Positions 1 to 8,259 of a DNA stretch of 64,000 nucleotides are shown piece by piece. This stretch comes from DASQUK01 sp963813485. Lineage in GTDB: Bacteria; Actinomycetota; Acidimicrobiia; Acidimicrobiales; VFJN01. The notes beneath the pieces were generated by a model. It saw nothing but the letters and a program-made list of their open reading frames with translations. It did not search any database and was not told the origin of the DNA. Both the position numbers and the translations under genes were made by a program. Numbering within the stretch: position 1 is the first letter of the stretch; every line of letters starts with the position of its first letter. The stretch covers positions 186,001-250,000 of the forward strand of contig CAWEZE010000020.1 in NCBI GenBank assembly GCA_963813485.1, given 5' to 3'.

Positions 1-403
1 AGGCGACGATCACGCCGTTGATCGCGCCGAGCAGTGCGCCGAGGCCCACCGCGATGGCGATGGCGACCGCCGGCGAGGCGGAGGGGTTGGACGACGCGAA
101 CTCGCCTGTGAGGTAGGCGGTCACGCCCACGATCGACCCCACCGACAGGTCGATGTTGCGCGTCACGATGACCATGGTCTGGGCGACGGCCAGCACCGCG
201 GTGATCGCCACGCTGGTCGTCACCCGGTTGAAGAACCGGCCGCTGAAGTAGTCGTCGACCAGGAACCCGAACACCAGCAGGGCGACGAAGATCACGCCCA
301 GCAGCGACAGCTCCTTCACGCGTTCCGGTCGGATCCAGACCGCGGTGCGGCCGGGTCGGCTCCGTGCGCCGTGAAGGCCAGCGACGTCGGCGGCGGTGCT
401 CAT
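1..403 (-). CDS. Sugar ABC transporter permease, partial (RbsC/AraH type)
   Basis: Inner-membrane permease of a ribose/rhamnose-type sugar importer. The window edge cuts it off, so only about the first 134 residues are present. I read it from the ATG at 403, eight bases after the ATPase gene ends, so the two are cotranscribed. A cytosolic N-terminus is followed by a hydrophobic segment (LLGVIFVALLVFGFLV) and then the family hallmark VIVTRNIDLSVGS, equivalent to the TGGIDLSVGS motif of BPD_transp_2 permeases. Substrate cannot be told from this fragment. The family assignment is firm and the sugar specificity is unknown. Confidence 0.88.
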   Translation of the reverse strand, partial: MSTAADVAGLHGARSRPGRTAVWIRPERVKELSLLGVIFVALLVFGFLVDDYFSGRFFNRVTTSVAITAVLAVAQTMVIVTRNIDLSVGSIVGVTAYLTGEFASSNPSASPAVAIAIAVGLGALLGAINGVIVA

Positions 404-410
404 CTCGACG

Positions 411-1904
411 TCATGCGACCCCGACGGCCGCCGTCATCACGCGCTCCTGCGTGGCCTCGGTCCGGTCGAACAAGCCGGTTTGCTCTCCCTCGCGCATGAC
501 CAGCACGCGATCGCTCACGGCCAGCACCTCGGGCAGATCCGACGAGATCAGAACGATCGCCATGCCCGAGCGGGCGAGGTCGTCGATGATCTGGTGGACA
601 TCCGCCTTGGCGCCGACGTCGATCCCCCGCGTGGGCTCGTCGAGCATCAGCACGGCCGGCTCTGTGTTGAGCCACTTGGCGAGCATCGTCTTCTGCTGGT
701 TGCCGCCGGACAGCAGCCCGACGGGCTGCGACAGCCCGGCGGTGCGGATGTTGAGCTGCTGCCGGAACCGCTCGGCGGCCGACCGTTCCGCAGCGCCGTT
801 CACGAGCCCGAGCCTCGAGACGTAGCGCCGCAGTGACGGCAGCGTGATGTTCGCAGTCACCGACTGCGGCAGTGACAGCCCGACGTGGCGGCGGTCCTCG
901 GACAGGTACGCGATCCCCTGGTCCAGGGCCTCGCGGGGCGTGGATATCTCGACCGGTCGACCGTCGAGCTCGATCGTGCCGGTCTCGGCCGGGGCGATCC
1001 CGAACAACGCCAGCGCGATATCGGTCCGACCCGCGCCCACGAGCCCCGCCAACCCGAGCACCTCGCCACGCTTCAGGTCGAACGAGACACCGGCGAACTT
1101 GCCGGTCCGGCCGAGGTCGCGCACGCGCAGGATCACCTCGCCGGCGTGGTGCTCGTTCCGGGCGTAGAAGTCGGACATCTGGCGCCCGACCATGGCGGCG
1201 ATGAGGCGGGGGCGGGTGACGTCGTCGCGAGCATCCGTCGAAACGTGACGGCCGTCGCGGAACACCGAGACGCGATCGGCGATCTCGAACACCTCGTCCA
1301 GCCGGTGGCTGATGAAGAGCACGGCGACGCCCGAATCGCGGAGCTGGCGCACCTGGCGGAACAGCCGCTCGACCTCGTGGGCCGAGAGGGCGGCCGTCGG
1401 CTCGTCCATGATGAGCACGCGCACATCCAGCGAGATGGCCTTGGCGATCTCGATCGCCTGCTGCGTGGCGACCGGCAGTCCGCTCGCCGGCATCCGGGGA
1501 TCGATGTGGACGTCGAGCCGTGCCAGGATCGCCTCGGCGTCCGCGCACATCTGGCGCCAACGCACGACCCGGCCCTGATCCTGGTGGCCGATGAAGATGT
1601 TCTCGGCCACGCTCAGGTCGGGGAAGATCAGGGGTTCCTGGTAGATCGCTCCGATGCCCAGGCGCTGCGCGTCGGCCGCGCTGCGCAGCGATACGGGCTC
1701 GCCGTCGACGAGGACCTCGCCCTCGTCGGGTGGGTAGATGCCCGTCATGACCTTGATGAGCGTCGACTTGCCGGCTCCGTTCTCACCCACGAGGGCGTGG
1801 ACCTCGCCGCGGCGGAGCTCGAGCGACACGTCCTCCAGCGCGCGGGTGGCCCCGAACCGCTTGCAGATGCCGCGCATGGCAAGGACGGGAGCGCCGTCGG
1901 TCAT
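411..1904 (-). CDS. Sugar ABC transporter ATP-binding protein (RbsA/MglA type)
   Basis: Cytosolic ATPase with two fused nucleotide-binding domains (497 aa), as in RbsA, MglA and AraG. The first domain has Walker A GENGAGKS at about residues 40-47, the signature-region LPVATQQAIEIAKAI and Walker B VLIMDEPTAAL. The second has the degenerate Walker A typical of the family (GLVGAGRTD), signature LSGGNQQK and Walker B VLMLDEPTRGID. I prefer the ATG at 1904 because homology begins there; an in-frame start at 1961 would add 19 poorly conserved residues. It precedes the permease in one operon. No substrate-binding protein gene is visible; it may lie beyond the left edge. Divergent to a TetR gene. Confidence 0.93.
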   Translation of the reverse strand: MTDGAPVLAMRGICKRFGATRALEDVSLELRRGEVHALVGENGAGKSTLIKVMTGIYPPDEGEVLVDGEPVSLRSAADAQRLGIGAIYQEPLIFPDLSVAENIFIGHQDQGRVVRWRQMCADAEAILARLDVHIDPRMPASGLPVATQQAIEIAKAISLDVRVLIMDEPTAALSAHEVERLFRQVRQLRDSGVAVLFISHRLDEVFEIADRVSVFRDGRHVSTDARDDVTRPRLIAAMVGRQMSDFYARNEHHAGEVILRVRDLGRTGKFAGVSFDLKRGEVLGLAGLVGAGRTDIALALFGIAPAETGTIELDGRPVEISTPREALDQGIAYLSEDRRHVGLSLPQSVTANITLPSLRRYVSRLGLVNGAAERSAAERFRQQLNIRTAGLSQPVGLLSGGNQQKTMLAKWLNTEPAVLMLDEPTRGIDVGAKADVHQIIDDLARSGMAIVLISSDLPEVLAVSDRVLVMREGEQTGLFDRTEATQERVMTAAVGVA

Positions 1905-2060
1905 CCCACCAACCGCCGCGCCGGGCAGGCTGCGACGCCCTGCGAACGGACCAACCTGCACCCCCCTGCGGTCGACGTTCGTACGTGTTACTTCTCACAC
2001 TAACTCACACACCCTGGCAGGGCAATCACTCGCGACCGGGCGCCCAGTAGCGTGGCCGCG

Positions 2061-2693
2061 ATGTCGGCCCGCAGCGATTCCGCCCTCCCTGCCGCTGCCG
2101 GCGGGAACGGGCGCGCGTTGCAGGCGCGGGGCCAGCGCACACGCCAGCGCCTCCTCGACGCCGCCGCCGACGTGTTCGACCGGATCGGCTACCACGCGGC
2201 GCGCGTCGACGACGTCGTGGCGGCGGCCGAGAGCAGTCACGGCACCTTCTACCTCTACTTCACGTCCAAGGAGGACCTGTTCGAGCAGCTCGTGGGCGAG
2301 GTGGCCACCGAGCTCCACGGCCTGATCGGCGAGCTCGCGCCCGTGACCAACTCGGCCCGGGGTCGGGCCGCGTTGCGGGCCTGGCTGGCGCGGGTCAGCA
2401 AGGTCTACGCCCGGCATGGCCGGGTTATCCGCGCCTGGACCGAGGCAGAGTTGTCCGGCGACCCCGTAGGGCGCCACGGCGAAGACGTCCTCACCGGTCT
2501 CGCGCTCGCCCTGACCCGCCGGATGCGCGTGCCCAAGCGCTCGGGCCTGGACCCCACGGTCGCCACGCTGGCGCTGATGATGATGGTCGAGCGCCTGAAT
2601 TACTACGCCGCCAGCGGCCAGGTCGAGCTCCACGACGAGGACGAGCTGCTCGACACCCTGACCGACGTCATCATGGCCGCGGCGTTCGGCTAA
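2061..2693 (+). CDS. TetR/AcrR family regulator, paralogue A
   Basis: DNA-binding repressor of about 210 aa. The N-terminal TetR helix-turn-helix runs over about residues 20-65, with the recognition segment SHGTFYLYFTSKEDLF. A GTG at 2052 is in frame, but the ATG at 2061 is preferred. Its whole N-terminal half, including RVDDVV, SHGTFYLYF and VIRAWTE, closely matches the second TetR at 34524-35180, so they are paralogues probably reading similar operators. It lies directly upstream of a zinc dehydrogenase gene whose leader carries the palindrome at 2723-2738. Ligand unknown; an acyl-CoA or sterol-type ligand is an inference from the neighbourhood. Confidence 0.9.
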   Translation: MSARSDSALPAAAGGNGRALQARGQRTRQRLLDAAADVFDRIGYHAARVDDVVAAAESSHGTFYLYFTSKEDLFEQLVGEVATELHGLIGELAPVTNSARGRAALRAWLARVSKVYARHGRVIRAWTEAELSGDPVGRHGEDVLTGLALALTRRMRVPKRSGLDPTVATLALMMMVERLNYYAASGQVELHDEDELLDTLTDVIMAAAFG

Positions 2694-2722
2694 GGACGTG
2701 AGCGGATAGGCACCAAACTAAC

Positions 2723-2738
2723 CTGACGCAGCTGTCAG
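2723..2738. promoter_or_regulatory. Palindromic operator, CTGAC-N6-GTCAG family (site 1)
   Basis: CTGACGCAGCTGTCAG, a 16-bp inverted repeat ending 18 bases before the start of the zinc dehydrogenase gene and just 3' of the TetR gene at 2061. One of seven similar sites in the window; such palindromes suit a TetR dimer. Confidence 0.65.
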
Positions 2739-2756
2739 ATTTCGGGAGGGCAACCG

Positions 2757-3842
2757 ATGACCACGACCGAGGTTCCGGCGTCGATGCCCGCGGCCGTCTA
2801 CCGCGGCTCCGGCGAGGTGGCGGTGGAGGACCGGCCGGTGCCGGAGCCCGGCCCCGGGCAGGTGCTGGTCGAGGTCGGCCACTGTGGCATCTGCGGATCC
2901 GACCTCCACCTGATCGCCGAGCGGCTGGGCACCGCAGGCACCGTGCTCGGCCACGAGTACAGCGGCGTGGTGGCCGCGCTCGGTGAGGGCGTGACGGGTT
3001 GGGCGGTGGGCGACGAGGTGGTCGGGGGCCCGGCGCCCCGGTGTGGCCAGTGCCGCCGCTGCCTCGAGGGCCAGCCGTCGCAGTGCGAGGTGCGCCTCCG
3101 GGTCATGACCGACGGCCACGATGGGGCGTTCGCCCGTTTCACCCTCGTCGACGCCCGGGCCCTGGTCCGGATCCCCGAGAGGCTCGGCCGGCGCGAGGCG
3201 GCGCTGGCGGAGCCGCTGGCGGTGGCGCTGCACGGCATCACCCGGTCCGGCATCCAACCGGGGGACACCGCCATGGTCATGGGCGCCGGCCCGATCGGCG
3301 CCCTGACGATCGCGGCACTCCTGGCCCGGGGCCTCGGTCCGGTGACCGTGGTCGAGCCGGCAGCACCCCGTCAAGCGCTGGCACGGGCGCTGGGTGCGGA
3401 GGTCCTCCATCCCGACGACCTGCCCACGTACCCGATGTGGGAGCCGGAGGAGATCTCGCCGCTGGCGGTCGACGTGGTGCTCGAGTGCTCGGGCAACAAG
3501 GAGGCGATGCAGGCGGGACTGCACCAGCTCCGGCGCGGAGGCCGAATGGTGCTTGTCGGGGCGGGCATGCATCCGCCGTCGTTCGATCCGAATCGCATGC
3601 TGCTGAACGAGCTCACAGTCACCGGCTCGTTCGTGTACGACGCCGACGGCTTCGACCGGGCACTGGAGCTCCTGTCGACGCCGGGTGCGATCCCCTCCGA
3701 GGTGTTGATCGAATCCGGCGACGTCGGGCTCGATCGCGTCGGCGAGGCGGTACGAGGGCTCGCGGCCGGCGAGACCGCCGGCAAGGTCATGGTGGCACCG
3801 GGTCTCGCGCTGGCCGCGGGCCCGACGACCGAGGAGGCGTGA
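2757..3842 (+). CDS. Zinc-dependent medium-chain alcohol dehydrogenase
   Basis: NAD(P)-dependent oxidoreductase of the MDR superfamily (361 aa), related to butanediol, sorbitol and threonine dehydrogenases. Catalytic zinc ligands are Cys43 (GHCGICGSD) and His66-Glu67 (GHEYSG). The structural zinc site is Cys96, Cys99, Cys102 and Cys110. A Rossmann motif MGAGPIGAL follows near residue 180. The ribosome site GGGAGGG lies at 2744-2750. The stop codon overlaps the next start (TGATG), so it is translationally coupled to the VOC gene. The operator at 2723-2738 lies between a likely promoter and the start. Substrate unknown. Confidence 0.93.
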   Translation: MTTTEVPASMPAAVYRGSGEVAVEDRPVPEPGPGQVLVEVGHCGICGSDLHLIAERLGTAGTVLGHEYSGVVAALGEGVTGWAVGDEVVGGPAPRCGQCRRCLEGQPSQCEVRLRVMTDGHDGAFARFTLVDARALVRIPERLGRREAALAEPLAVALHGITRSGIQPGDTAMVMGAGPIGALTIAALLARGLGPVTVVEPAAPRQALARALGAEVLHPDDLPTYPMWEPEEISPLAVDVVLECSGNKEAMQAGLHQLRRGGRMVLVGAGMHPPSFDPNRMLLNELTVTGSFVYDADGFDRALELLSTPGAIPSEVLIESGDVGLDRVGEAVRGLAAGETAGKVMVAPGLALAAGPTTEEA

Positions 3843-4288
3843 TGCCGCATCCCTACTATCCGGCCGGCAATCCCAAGTTCAACCACGTGGCACTGAGCGT
3901 GCCGTCCGACCTGCTGGACGAGTCCAACCGCGCCGACCTGTGCCGCTACTTCAGCGAGGTCCTCGGTTTCGACGAGATGCCGACCGAGACCATCGACCGG
4001 AAGCGGCTGATCCTGGCCTGCGTGCACTGGGACCAGTTCATCTACCTGGTCGCCAACGACGAGCCGATGCGGTGCCCCCGCACGGACCACTACGGCTTCT
4101 CGGTCCGTTCCCGTGAGGACCTCGTCGCCGCCCGCGACCGGGCGGTGGCCTTCCGGGAGCGCGACCCCCGCGTCGACCTCGACGACCTGGCGGTCGACGA
4201 CCAGGGGGTGGTCAAGATCCACTCCATATATGTCCGGTACCTGCTGCCCATGACCTGTGAGCTGCAGTATTGGGAGTTCCCTGAGTGA
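3842..4288 (+). CDS. VOC (glyoxalase/dioxygenase fold) family protein
   Basis: Small 148-aa protein with the vicinal-oxygen-chelate pattern: an opening NPKFNHVALSV strand carrying a candidate metal His, then YFSEVLGF, HYGFSVRS and a closing MTCELQYWEFPE strand with a Glu near the C-terminus. Members are metal-dependent dioxygenases, isomerases or lyases; this one cannot be assigned a reaction. It overlaps the upstream dehydrogenase by one base and the downstream truncated reading frame by four (GTGA), so it sits mid-operon. Confidence 0.8.
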   Translation: MPHPYYPAGNPKFNHVALSVPSDLLDESNRADLCRYFSEVLGFDEMPTETIDRKRLILACVHWDQFIYLVANDEPMRCPRTDHYGFSVRSREDLVAARDRAVAFRERDPRVDLDDLAVDDQGVVKIHSIYVRYLLPMTCELQYWEFPE

Positions 4289-4464
4289 CCCGACCGGGCG
4301 GGGCAGCGCCATCGACAGCGCCATCGACCGAGCCGGCGACAGCGCCATCGCCCGACGGTTCGCTGGTCGTGACGCGCTACCGGGCGCCGGATCCCGTGCC
4401 GGTCAGCTCGGAGGCGCTGCTCGGTCCGCGCGTGGCCGGCGGAATGGTGCTGGCGACCGGCTGA
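4285..4464 (+). pseudogene. Truncated reading frame coupled to the VOC gene
   Basis: A GTG at 4285 overlaps the VOC stop as GTGA, the usual arrangement for a real coupled gene here. The product begins with a Thr/Ala/Pro-rich stretch (three CAGCGCCATCG repeats in the DNA) and then reads GSLVVTRYRAPDPVPV, which looks like the start of a folded domain, but it stops after 59 residues at 4464. Immediately beyond lies the truncated methyltransferase from the other strand. I read it as the surviving 5' end of a gene whose remainder was deleted. The original family is not recognised. Confidence 0.5.
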
Positions 4465-4672
4465 CGATCCCTAATAGGCCCCGGGCGGCGGCCTCGATCG
4501 CCGTGTTGCCATCGCCCCCGCCGACGTCGAGCACCCGCTGACCCGCGGTGACGCCCACCGTGTCGAGGACCTGCAGGCTGATCGGGCGGAGGTGCCTGGC
4601 GATGGCCGGGTAGTCGCCGATGGTCCACATCCGCCGCTGGCCGTCGAGCCCGGCGTCGTCGGGGCCGGTCAT
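4403..4672 (-). pseudogene. Truncated class I SAM-dependent methyltransferase
   Basis: N-terminal part of a methyltransferase. The sequence MWTIGDYPAIARHLRP leads into motif I, RVLDVGGGDGNTAIEAAARG, the AdoMet-binding glycine loop, and then similarity stops abruptly near 4478. The rest of the fold (motifs II-IV) is absent; the frame runs on in Arg/Pro-rich nonsense to a stop at 4403. The ATG at 4672 overlaps the stop of the SDR gene by four bases, so it was once cotranscribed with it. Certain as a truncated methyltransferase; the cause (deletion or misassembly) is open. Confidence 0.75.
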
Positions 4673-5598
4673 GCCCCTGGCGCCGCAGGCGCGGTCGGGA
4701 GGAACGGCGGTACCGACCCGTCGCTGGGGCCGAGGAGCCCGCCGCGCTGGGCCGCCACCGCGTCCAGCGTCCACGCCTTGTCCGACCGCACCTCGGTGAC
4801 CGGATGCCAGCCCTGGAGCAGCTGGACCAGGCCGCCCTGCACCTTCACCACCTGCCCGGAGATCCCGGCGGCCAGCTCGGACGCCAGCCAACACGCCACG
4901 GCGGCGACGTTGGCGGGATCGAACCGGTCGAACCCCGACTCGTCCGGCGCCATGGCGCTGCCGGCGACGGCCTCGGTCAGCCGGGTCCGGGCCACCGGAG
5001 CGATGGCGTTGACGCGCACTCCGAGGCGCTCGAGCTCGCGGGCCAGCACGATGGTGAGCGCCGCGATCCCGGCCTTGGCCGCGGCGTAGTTGGCCTGCCC
5101 GGCGTTGCCGTACAGCCCGGACTCGCTCGACGTGTTGACGATGGCCCCGCCGGTGGGTTCGCCGGTCTCCTTGAAGCGTGCCCGCCACCAGGCGGCGGCG
5201 TGTCGGGCCACGGCAAAGTGGCCCTTGAGGTGGACGTCGATCACGGCGTCCCATTCGGCCTCGGACATGGTGAAGCTCATGCGGTCGCGGAGGATCCCAG
5301 CGTTGTTGATCACCGCGTCGAGCCGCCCGAAGCGCTCGACCGCCAGCCCGACGAGGGCCTCGGCGCCGTCCCACGTCGCGACGTCGTGGGTGCTGGCGGC
5401 GGCAGCACCGCCGGCGGCCTCGATCTCGTCGACGACGGCCTGGGCGGGCCCGGTGTCGGCACCCGACCCGTCGGCGGCGCCGCCCAGGTCATTGACCACC
5501 ACCGCGGCGCCCTCGGCCGCCAGCAGCAGGACCTCCTCGCGCCCGATCCCCCGGCCCGCTCCCGTGACGATGGCCACCTTTCCGTCGAACAGCCCCAT
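4669..5598 (-). CDS. SDR family NAD(P)-dependent dehydrogenase (hydroxyacyl-CoA dehydrogenase-like)
   Basis: Classical short-chain dehydrogenase of 309 aa. The cofactor motif TGAGRGIG lies at residues 12-19, NNAG follows, and the active site is Ser in NTSSESG with YxxxK in NYAAAKAG. The acidic insert after beta-2 and the long C-terminal extension resemble the 3-hydroxyacyl-CoA dehydrogenase units of MFE-2-type proteins, so a beta-oxidation role is plausible. The operator at 5618-5633 lies 20 bases upstream of the start. It overlaps the truncated methyltransferase by four bases. Confidence 0.88.
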   Translation of the reverse strand: MGLFDGKVAIVTGAGRGIGREEVLLLAAEGAAVVVNDLGGAADGSGADTGPAQAVVDEIEAAGGAAAASTHDVATWDGAEALVGLAVERFGRLDAVINNAGILRDRMSFTMSEAEWDAVIDVHLKGHFAVARHAAAWWRARFKETGEPTGGAIVNTSSESGLYGNAGQANYAAAKAGIAALTIVLARELERLGVRVNAIAPVARTRLTEAVAGSAMAPDESGFDRFDPANVAAVACWLASELAAGISGQVVKVQGGLVQLLQGWHPVTEVRSDKAWTLDAVAAQRGGLLGPSDGSVPPFLPTAPAAPGA

Positions 5599-5617
5599 GC
5601 GACTCCCCTCGCTGTTT

Positions 5618-5633
5618 CTGACATGCCCGTCAG
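5618..5633. promoter_or_regulatory. Palindromic operator, CTGAC-N6-GTCAG family (site 2)
   Basis: CTGACATGCCCGTCAG, 20 bases upstream of the SDR start on the minus strand. Both outer pentamers are perfect; the centre is not symmetrical. Confidence 0.65.
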
Positions 5634-5649
5634 GTCCGGCCGCCGCAGA

Positions 5650-5681
5650 ATAGTGGGGTGGCTCCTAGCGCCACCCACTAG
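5650..5681. repeat. Inverted repeat in divergent intergenic region
   Basis: An imperfect hairpin around GGGTGGC and GCCACCC with flanking AGTGG and CCACT, between the divergent SDR and ABC ATPase genes. CTAGCG and CTAGCGAC repeat within it. It could be an operator for either gene; no U-tract follows, so a terminator is unlikely. Confidence 0.4.
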
Positions 5682-5820
5682 CGACCGGGAGATTCCTTCC
5701 TTCCAAGACGGCAGGGCCGCCACGGCGCGATCGTCCCGGCGCGACAAGTTTTGGGTTGCCACTACGTCGTAACTGGGAACTTTCTTGGATGTCCCGACCC
5801 CAGGAGTAGCGTAGGCGAAC

Positions 5821-6826
5821 ATGCGTACGACAATCAGTACGGAGAAGCTGGTCCGCCAGTTCGACAGCCTCACGGCTGTCGACCAGGTCGACCTCGAGAT
5901 CGAGCAAGGCGAGATCTACGGCTTCCTCGGGCCCAACGGTGCCGGGAAGTCCACCACCGTCCGGGTGCTCTGCACGCTGCTGGCGCCCACGTCGGGCCGG
6001 GCTGTCGTCGCCGGTTACGACGTCTCCACCGATCCCGGGAAAGGTGCGGTTGAGCATCGGCGTCGCGCTGCAGGAGGCAGCGCTCGACCCCAAGCAGACC
6101 GGCGACGAGCTGCTGCGCCTCCAGGGTCGGCTGTACGGCCTGTCCAAGGACGAGATCGACCAGCGCCTCGCCGACCTGGCCCAGCTTGTGGACATCGGCG
6201 ACGCGCTGGGCCGGCCCATCAGCACCTACTCCGGCGGCATGAGGCGCCGCCTCGATCTGGCCGCGGCGCTCGTCCACAACCCCCAGGTGCTCTTCCTCGA
6301 CGAGCCCACGACCGGCCTCGACCCGGTGAGCCGGGCCCGGGTGTGGGAAGAGGTGCGACGGCTCAACCAGGAGCTCGACATGACCATCTTCCTCACAACC
6401 CAGTACCTGGAGGAGGCCGATGAGCTGGCCGACAGGGTCGGCATCATCAACGGTGGGAAGCTGGTGGCCGAGGGCACGCCCTTCGAGCTGAAGCGCCGCA
6501 TCGGCAACGACGTGATCTTTGCCCGGCTCGAGGGCGACGCCGCCGGCGCGTGCCCGATGGTCGAGGCCGTGCCCGGCGTCGCCGGCGTCGAGGCCCGCGG
6601 CAACGAGATGGTGATCACCGCCGCCGAGGGCACCGCCGTCATCGGCCCGGTGGCCGTCGCCCTCAACAACTGCGGTGTGCCGGTGCGCGACCTAACGCTG
6701 CGCACGCCGACGCTCGACGACGTCTTCCTCGAGTTGACGGGCACGCACATTCAGACGTCCGACGAGGCCATCGAGGCCGAGCTGGCGGAGATGACCGACG
6801 GCGACAGCACGGAGGTGAGGTCTTGA
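5821..6826 (+). CDS. ABC exporter ATP-binding protein (DrrA type), frameshifted
   Basis: ATPase of an ABC-2 drug or lipid exporter, about 334 aa once repaired. Walker A GPNGAGKST is at residues 37-45, the signature YSGGMRRRLDLA, Walker B VLFLDEPTTGLD, and the DrrA-type C-terminal domain ends in LRTPTLDDVFLELTG. The frame breaks at about 6040-6042: removing one A from GGGAAAGG joins TDPGK directly to VRLSIGVALQEAALD. Nothing else is damaged, so a sequencing error is more likely than a true pseudogene. The stop overlaps a TTG that opens the repeat insert, followed by the permease gene. Confidence 0.88.
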
Positions 6827-7020
6827 GCGAGCGTCCCGAAAGACGAGAGAGCGAGCCCGGCCCGAGCGGCCGTGGGAGCGGGAGACCCGGCCCGAGCGGC
6901 CGTGGGAGCGGGAGACCCGGCCCGAGCGGCCGTGGGAGCGGGAGACCCGGCCCGAGCGGCCGTGGGAGCGGGAGACAGGGCGTCGATAGCCCGAGCGGTC
7001 GTGGGAGCGGGGAACAATGA
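6823..7020 (+). repeat. GC-rich repeat insert with four tandem 30-bp units; open frame
   Basis: Between the exporter ATPase and permease. It opens TTGAGCGAGCGTCCCG and then has four near-perfect copies of a 30-bp unit at 6861-6980, the last slightly diverged, then a partial copy to 7015. The whole stretch is one open frame of 65 codons (SERPERRE, then GPSGRGSGRP repeated). It starts inside the ATPase stop (TTGA) and ends inside the permease start (ATGA), so translational coupling is preserved. A related insert occupies 16879-16992. A real protein is doubtful. Confidence 0.75.
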
Positions 7021-7841
7021 CCGCCATCGACACCACCGCCAGGGCGCCGGCCACGCCGAGCGCCGTACGCGCCCGCCCGGCCGGATTCAGACATGACGTC
7101 GCCTCCATCGCAGGGCGGGCGTTGCGGGCAGTCCCCCGCGACGTGGAGGCGGTGATCCCGCCGATCTTCATCGCCCTGTTCTTCTTCGTGGTGAACGTCG
7201 GCACGCTGTCCGACCTCACCGAGAACAACATCCCCGGCTTCGACTTCACCGCCTTCCAGATGCCGACGGCGATCCTGCTCGGCGTCACCGGCGTATCGCG
7301 CGCCTACGCCCTGGTGCTCGACGTCCAGGACGGGTACTTCGACCGGCTCCTGCTCACGCCCATCCGGCGCCTGGCCATCCTGCTCGGCCACCTGTGCGCC
7401 GACGTCGCGGTGGCGTGCGCGCTCACCATCCCGATCCTGATCCTGGGCTTCATCCTCGGTGTGCGGTTCGAGTCGGGGCCGTTGGGGGTCGTGGCGTTCA
7501 TCGTGCTGGCCGGCCTGTGGAGCCTGGCATTCGCCGGCTTCGGCTACGCCATCGCGCTGAAGACCGGGAACCCGGCAGCGGTGAGCTCCAGCTTCCTGCT
7601 GTTCTTCCCGTTCCTGTTCCTGACGTCGTCGTACGTCCCCCGCGAGGAGCTGAGCGGGTGGCTGGACACGGTCGCCACGATCAACCCCGTCACCTATCTC
7701 CTCGAGGGCCTGCGCTCCCTGGTCATGGAGGGCTGGAAGTGGGCCGACCTCGGCCAGGCGCTGCTGGCGGTCGCCATCGTCGGCACCATCAGCATGTGGC
7801 TGTGCTTCGCCGCCCTGCGCGGCCGCATCAAGCGTGGCTGA
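7017..7841 (+). CDS. ABC-2 type transporter permease (DrrB type)
   Basis: Membrane component (274 aa) of the exporter whose ATPase is at 5821. About six hydrophobic segments are visible, including VIPPIFIALFFFVVNVGTL, ALTIPILILGFILGV, VVAFIVLAGLWSLAFAGFGY and FLLFFPFLFLTSSYVP. The ABC-2 motif INPVTYLLEGLR precedes the last segment. The substrate could be a hydrophobic antibiotic, lipid or polyketide. The start ATG closes the repeat insert; the stop overlaps the GTG of the next gene. Confidence 0.9.
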   Translation: MTAIDTTARAPATPSAVRARPAGFRHDVASIAGRALRAVPRDVEAVIPPIFIALFFFVVNVGTLSDLTENNIPGFDFTAFQMPTAILLGVTGVSRAYALVLDVQDGYFDRLLLTPIRRLAILLGHLCADVAVACALTIPILILGFILGVRFESGPLGVVAFIVLAGLWSLAFAGFGYAIALKTGNPAAVSSSFLLFFPFLFLTSSYVPREELSGWLDTVATINPVTYLLEGLRSLVMEGWKWADLGQALLAVAIVGTISMWLCFAALRGRIKRG

Positions 7842-8259
7842 CGGCGACGCCGAGCCCGGGGCCTGGCTCGCACCCGACGCCGGCGGCCACGTCTCGCTGG
7901 TCGGTGGGTGGTCGCCCACCAGCGGCCGCCACCATTTCCCACCAGCGCGGCGCTGCCCGTATTCCGGCGCCGACGACGTCGAAGTCGTGTCGCTTCCCCC
8001 TACCGGCAGCCTGTGGGCCTGGACGGCCGTGACCAGCGCGCCGCCCGGCTACGAGGGCCCGGTTCCCTACGGGTTCGGCATCGTCGAGCTGGACGGCATC
8101 GGCCTGCGGGTCGTCGGGCGCCTGACCGAGCCCGACCCGGCGGCGCTGCGCTACTGCCAGCCGATGGTCGTGACGACCGAGACGTTGCCCGGCGGCGGCG
8201 TCGTGTGGGCGTTCGCCCCCGAGGTCACGAGTTCCACCGAACCCAGCTCGAGGTCATAG
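7834..8259 (+). CDS. DUF35/OB-fold acyl-CoA-associated protein
   Basis: A 141-aa protein resembling the DUF35 partners of thiolase-like enzymes, such as the ChsH2 DUF35 domain that pairs with Ltp2 aldolase. The OB-fold core reads WAWTAVTSAPPGYEGPVPYGFGIVELDGIGLRVVGRL. The usual N-terminal rubredoxin-like zinc knuckle is degraded; only one Cys remains in HHFPPARRCPYSG. It begins at GTG 7834, inside the permease end. The last residues and the stop codon lie in the first two arms of the inverted-repeat element at 8221, so the original C-terminus has probably been replaced. It pairs with the next thiolase gene. Confidence 0.75.
   Translation: MADGDAEPGAWLAPDAGGHVSLVGGWSPTSGRHHFPPARRCPYSGADDVEVVSLPPTGSLWAWTAVTSAPPGYEGPVPYGFGIVELDGIGLRVVGRLTEPDPAALRYCQPMVVTTETLPGGGVVWAFAPEVTSSTEPSSRS

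Noticed and set aside
6872..7096. Alternative-frame repeat proteins of the tandem insert (for example VGAGDPARAA repeats)
   Set aside because: They are the other reading frames of the 30-bp repeat and have no ribosome site or neighbour coupling.
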